From Anaerolineaceae bacterium (GTDB lineage: Bacteria; Chloroflexota; Anaerolineae; Anaerolineales; Anaerolineaceae): a stretch of 9,489 nt of DNA. The number at the start of each line of letters is the position of its first letter. Position 1 is the first letter of the stretch. Of this stretch, positions 8,084-9,489 are shown in pieces. Location: NCBI GenBank assembly GCA_028699715.1, contig JAQVUC010000028.1, positions 1-9,489 on the forward strand, read 5' to 3'. Made by a program: the position numbers and the translations under genes. The notes under the pieces are model-generated. The model did no database searches. It saw nothing but the letters and a program-made list of their open reading frames with translations, and had not been told where the DNA came from.

Positions 8084-9052
8084 CTACCTCCCATGCCTGG
8101 ACTTCGCATACATGTCATGATTAACCATGGATTTATAAAAAGCGTTGATTGTTTTGGGAGCGTTGTATAGGGTCGCGAGCAAGTATGCTCTGATATTCTG
8201 GATTTTGCTCGTGTTTTGATTCAGCGCGTCCAGGACATATTCGATGTCCATAGCGTTGAGGCTCAACAGCCTCTCTCTGACGCGTTCGGCAGGGATTTGA
8301 GCCCCGTTGATGCTGAAGAATTTTGACCTGGAGCAAGCGGTCTCGATCATGATCTCAAGAATTTCCGGAATCATCTCAGGGTCGCGTTGGAGGATGTATT
8401 CGTATTCGATGTTTTTCTTGAAAATATCCCTAAATTCCATCCATCGATCAATCTCTGAGTTTTCGCTTTCAGGAAATCTTTGTCGCGATGGATTGATAGA
8501 TTGATAGATTAATTCTTTTTTCTCAGTCTCGTTAACATCAGTCTGGTTAATATCAGTCTTAATTAACTCCTCTTTTCGGAAGTCCGGACTTCCGTTTTTG
8601 GGAACTCCAGACTTCCTCTTTTGGGAAGTCAAGACTTCCTCTGAATCGACCTTTTCATCCTCCTTCTGGTTAGGGTTTTCTGTTATCAAGAAGTTCATTA
8701 CATATATTTTGGCTGGTTTACCCAAACCTTGTTTTATTCGTTTGATCAGTCCAATCCCTTTTTCTGAACCCAGCTCAGCAAGCATTCGCACTGCCTTATT
8801 GTGACCACAATTTATCAACTCCTGAATTTCTACAAGGGTGAAGTAAATAAATATTCGGTCTTCAACATCTTTCCAGCCATTTTGAATCGATAAGCTTAAC
8901 CTGTCAATCATCAAACCGTATAAGACTTTTGCGTCTGTCGAAAGGTCTTTGAACGCGGGATTGACAAAGAGCTGTTTGGGGATTCGGTAGAATGTAAACT
9001 GATTGGCTTGATTGCCGTAGTAGTATTCAAAAGTAATATTTGTTTCAGACAT
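8084..9052 (-). CDS. repA: RepA_N-family replication initiator protein
   Basis: A 322-residue initiator. The N-terminal RepA_N winged-helix domain (about residues 17-118) has the characteristic FYRIPKQLF, LSTDAKVLYGLMIDR and LVEIQELINCGHNKAVRMLAEL segments and ends with GKPAKIYV. A low-complexity, polar linker (about 120-205) carries KTDINQTDVN repeats and, in the DNA, several repeat families (listed separately). The C-terminal part (about 206-322) is mostly helical, as in initiators of Tn1549-like elements. ATG at 9052 has AGAAAGGA 4 bases upstream. It is the first gene of the repA-pcfB-virD4 operon. Its leader contains a terminator-like hairpin, which suggests attenuation. RepA_N initiators of plasmids such as pAD1 and pSK41 act at an origin inside their own gene. 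On an ICE such a protein would support replication of the excised circle. Confidence 0.92.
   Translation of the reverse strand: MSETNITFEYYYGNQANQFTFYRIPKQLFVNPAFKDLSTDAKVLYGLMIDRLSLSIQNGWKDVEDRIFIYFTLVEIQELINCGHNKAVRMLAELGSEKGIGLIKRIKQGLGKPAKIYVMNFLITENPNQKEDEKVDSEEVLTSQKRKSGVPKNGSPDFRKEELIKTDINQTDVNETEKKELIYQSINPSRQRFPESENSEIDRWMEFRDIFKKNIEYEYILQRDPEMIPEILEIMIETACSRSKFFSINGAQIPAERVRERLLSLNAMDIEYVLDALNQNTSKIQNIRAYLLATLYNAPKTINAFYKSMVNHDMYAKSRHGR
8491..8514. repeat. AT-rich 8-bp tandem repeat inside repA
   Basis: GATTGATA occurs twice in tandem (8491-8506), followed by the variant GATTAATT. The 8-bp period does not fit codons, so the repeat is unlikely to be selected for the protein. Its AT-rich character beside the 23-bp repeats suits a DNA-unwinding element of an internal origin. 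That role is inference. Confidence 0.6.
8531..8560. repeat. Two 15-bp direct repeats inside repA
   Basis: GTTAACATCAGTCTG (8531-8545) and GTTAATATCAGTCTT (8546-8560) differ at two positions. The period is a multiple of three and encodes the repeated TDIN/TDVN of the RepA linker, so coding-level duplication can explain it. It lies between the AT-rich repeats and the 23-bp repeats. Confidence 0.7.
8578..8646. repeat. Three 23-bp-period palindromic repeats in repA (candidate iterons / oriV)
   Basis: Units start at 8578, 8601 and 8624, exactly 23 bp apart. The first is GGAAGTCCGGACTTCC, a perfect palindrome that extends to 18 bp (8577-8594). The third has 7-bp arms, GGAAGTC/GACTTCC, around AA. 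The second is a diverged copy. Units 1 and 2 end with a T-rich tail ending in TTTTG. A degenerate fourth copy of the tail precedes them at about 8566-8577. Because 23 is not a multiple of three, each unit is read in a different frame of repA, so the conservation must be at DNA level. RepA_N plasmids are known to carry their origin within rep; these repeats are the best candidate RepA binding sites. Confidence 0.72.
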
Positions 9053-9056
9053 TTGA

Positions 9057-9075
9057 TCCTTTCTATTCCATAGAA
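9057..9075 (-). promoter_or_regulatory. repA ribosome binding site within a small hairpin
   Basis: AGAAAGGA (9057-9064) lies 4 bases before the repA ATG. TTCTAT (9061-9066) and ATAGAA (9070-9075) form a 6-bp hairpin with a 3-base loop that covers part of this site, so it might weaken translation. The site is clear; control by the hairpin is inferred. Confidence 0.6.
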
Positions 9076-9116
9076 AATAAAAGCTGCAGACCTCTTCGGA
9101 TAGAGTGCTGCAGCTT
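9072..9116 (-). terminator. Terminator-like hairpin in the repA leader (candidate attenuator)
   Basis: AAGCTGCAG (9081-9089) and CTGCAGCTT (9108-9116) form a 9-bp stem. After a 2x2 internal loop it continues with CTCT/AGAG (9092-9095 with 9102-9105). On the minus strand the stem is followed by TTTTATTTTCT, which is the layout of an intrinsic terminator. It lies between the repA promoter candidate and the repA start, so partial termination could limit repA expression. An antisense RNA or leader-binding protein controlling it is not visible. Confidence 0.6.
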
Positions 9117-9141
9117 CGTGAGTTGTTGGAAACTGTTCTTA

Positions 9142-9171
9142 ATTAAAGATCACCATAAATAATCCTTTCAA
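9142..9171 (-). promoter_or_regulatory. Candidate promoter of the repA operon
   Basis: On the minus strand TTGAAA (-35, 9166-9171) and TTTAAT (-10, 9142-9147) are separated by 18 bases. Transcription would start near 9135 and give a leader of about 80 bases holding the hairpin. The match is fair and the position is right; another AT-rich -10 in the region is possible. Confidence 0.5.
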
Positions 9172-9177
9172 GTTGGG

Positions 9178-9189
9178 ATAACCAGTTAT
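9178..9189. repeat. Short inverted repeat upstream of the repA promoter
   Basis: ATAAC (9178-9182) and GTTAT (9185-9189) flank CA. It lies just upstream of the candidate repA -35, where an operator could sit. It is short and AT-rich, so chance is a real alternative. Confidence 0.3.
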
Positions 9190-9214
9190 AAAATTAAGAC
9201 TTGTGAGGAAAAAA

Positions 9215-9241
9215 CAAGATTTTCATGTACGAAAATTCTTG
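9215..9241. repeat. Imperfect inverted repeat overlapping the plus-strand -35
   Basis: CAAGATTTTC (9215-9224) pairs with GAAAATTCTTG (9231-9241) with one bulged T, around the loop ATGTAC. Its right end overlaps the -35 box of the plus-strand promoter candidate, so it could be an operator or integrase/excisionase binding site. The role is inferred. Confidence 0.5.
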
Positions 9242-9268
9242 GCAAAAGCTCAATTTATTGGCTATAAT
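9239..9268 (+). promoter_or_regulatory. Sigma70/sigmaA-type promoter reading rightwards
   Basis: TTGGCA (-35, 9239-9244) and a consensus TATAAT (-10, 9263-9268) are 18 bases apart. A start near 9275 is expected. It diverges from repA and the only thing downstream before the terminator is the RNA-like region with the tRNA half. Confidence 0.7.
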
Positions 9269-9337
9269 ATAGAAAAGAGCAACTGAAGTTTGCGTGGCTC
9301 ATCGGAACCATCGTACTCAATGTTCGTAAAAAGCACG

Positions 9338-9392
9338 AACCCGGAGGTCAAAGGTAACGATATCAGGTTCCACCCTCATAACCCGGAGGTCA
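9338..9392. repeat. 13-bp direct repeat of tRNA-fMet anticodon-stem sequence
   Basis: AACCCGGAGGTCA occurs at 9338-9350 and again at 9380-9392, 42 bp apart. The second copy is inside the tRNA half; the first is outside it, beside a small hairpin. The repeats could be integrase core or arm sites, or the scar of an earlier integration in the same tRNA site. Confidence 0.7.
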
Positions 9393-9416
9393 GTCGTTCG
9401 AATCGGCTCCCCGCTA
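9375..9416 (+). pseudogene. 3' half of initiator tRNA (fMet, CAT): attR/attP junction
   Basis: The bases follow tRNA geometry exactly. The anticodon loop CTCATAA is at 9375-9381. The 3' anticodon stem CCCGG (9382-9386) includes the CCC typical of initiator tRNA, and the variable loop AGGTC is at 9387-9391. The T-stem AGTCG/CGGCT encloses the T-loop TTCGAAT (9397-9403). The acceptor strand CCCCGCT (9409-9415) and discriminator A complete it; CCA is not encoded. Upstream of the loop the stem partner is wrong (CCACC instead of about CCGGG), and no D-arm or 5' acceptor strand is present. The break at the anticodon loop is the pattern left by tyrosine integrases that use this tRNA sublocation. It should be attR if the right flank is chromosome, or attP if the element is circular. 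Confidence 0.75.
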
Positions 9417-9423
9417 CTAATAA

Positions 9424-9450
9424 AAAAACGACCGGAAGGTCGTTTTTGTT
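9424..9450. terminator. Strong, potentially bidirectional intrinsic terminator
   Basis: AAAAACGACC (9424-9433) and GGTCGTTTTT (9438-9447) form a 10-bp stem with a GGAA loop. The plus strand continues TTTTTGTTGTT and the minus strand has a run of seven T after the stem. It follows the tRNA half by 8 bases, as expected for the terminator of the host tRNA gene. Confidence 0.85.
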
Positions 9451-9489
9451 GTTAAGATGTTTCTGTAGTTGGTCGTGTAGGGTGTAACT
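9451..9489. other. Right flank after the terminator
   Basis: No gene, repeat or signal is recognisable in these 39 bases. If the tRNA half is attR this is host chromosome. Confidence 0.4.

Larger units (their letters stand above)
9275..9450 (+). ncRNA. Predicted about 175-nt transcript containing a tRNA-fMet 3' half
   Basis: The unit is bounded by a good promoter and a strong intrinsic terminator and contains no convincing gene. It can fold a 6-bp hairpin with a 7-base loop (GTTCGT 9322-9327, ACGAAC 9335-9340). It repeats AACCCGGAGGTCA twice, and ends with a tRNA-fMet 3' half before the terminator. It may be a real small RNA of the element, or simply the promoter of an element locus reading into the leftover host tRNA end and its terminator. 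The boundaries are estimates. Confidence 0.45.

Noticed and set aside
8578..8646. CRISPR-like repeats
   Set aside because: Units are contiguous 23-bp repeats with no unique spacers of 30-40 bp and lie inside the repA coding region.
8795..8816. ATTGTG/CACAAT inverted repeat in repA as an operator
   Set aside because: It is 6 bp with a 2-base centre, lies within the conserved RepA_N domain coding sequence, and is easily due to chance.
9275..9416. An intact or intron-split tRNA gene
   Set aside because: A weak acceptor-like GCGTGG near 9292 pairs partly with the 3' strand, but no D-arm or 5' anticodon stem follows it, so only the 3' half is supported.
9290..9487. A 65-codon plus-strand protein gene over the tRNA half and terminator
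   Set aside because: It runs straight through the tRNA half and a strong terminator and has no domain features.

Overview
The window reads as one end of a conjugative element (an ICE, or a plasmid form of one) from a Gram-positive-type or similar low-to-moderate-GC anaerobe. The RepA_N initiator, the PcfB-like protein and the CD1115-type VirD4 coupling protein occur together in clostridial Tn1549-like elements. The host cannot be fixed from these bases. A Clostridia host fits best, and other anaerobes such as Chloroflexi are not excluded. All protein genes lie on the minus strand, so transcription runs from right to left.

Right end (about 9053-9489): a control region with two divergent promoter candidates. 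The minus promoter reads through a leader containing a terminator-like hairpin into repA. The plus promoter reads away from repA for about 175 nt into a strong intrinsic terminator. Inside that plus-strand unit is a geometrically exact 3' half of an initiator tRNA (anticodon CAT, CCC of the anticodon stem, variable loop, T-arm and acceptor 3' strand). It lacks the 5' half, as expected at the far att junction of an element integrated in the anticodon loop of tRNA-fMet, or at attP of its circular form.

Middle (5815-9052): repA, pcfB-like and virD4 form a tight operon, with a 2-bp gap and a 4-bp ATGA overlap. The repA linker region holds three 23-bp-period palindromic repeats, two 15-bp repeats and an AT-rich 8-bp repeat run. 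The 23-bp and 8-bp periods are not multiples of three, so these repeats are probably kept for the DNA, most likely as an internal replication origin.

Left (1-5557): where the rest of the conjugation genes would normally follow virD4 there is a cargo module. It holds a NERD-domain superfamily 1 helicase (nuclease-helicase), then a 1233-residue DUF6079/PglY/BrxC-like P-loop ATPase, then the first 21 codons of a third gene cut by the window edge. Helicase-nucleases and PglY/BrxC ATPases are both recurrent parts of anti-phage systems. No BREX methyltransferase or PglZ is visible, so this pair plus the unseen third gene is the best candidate for a poorly described defence system. A defence role is inferred from families and context, not shown.

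The relaxase, VirB4, integrase and the opposite att site are not in the window.
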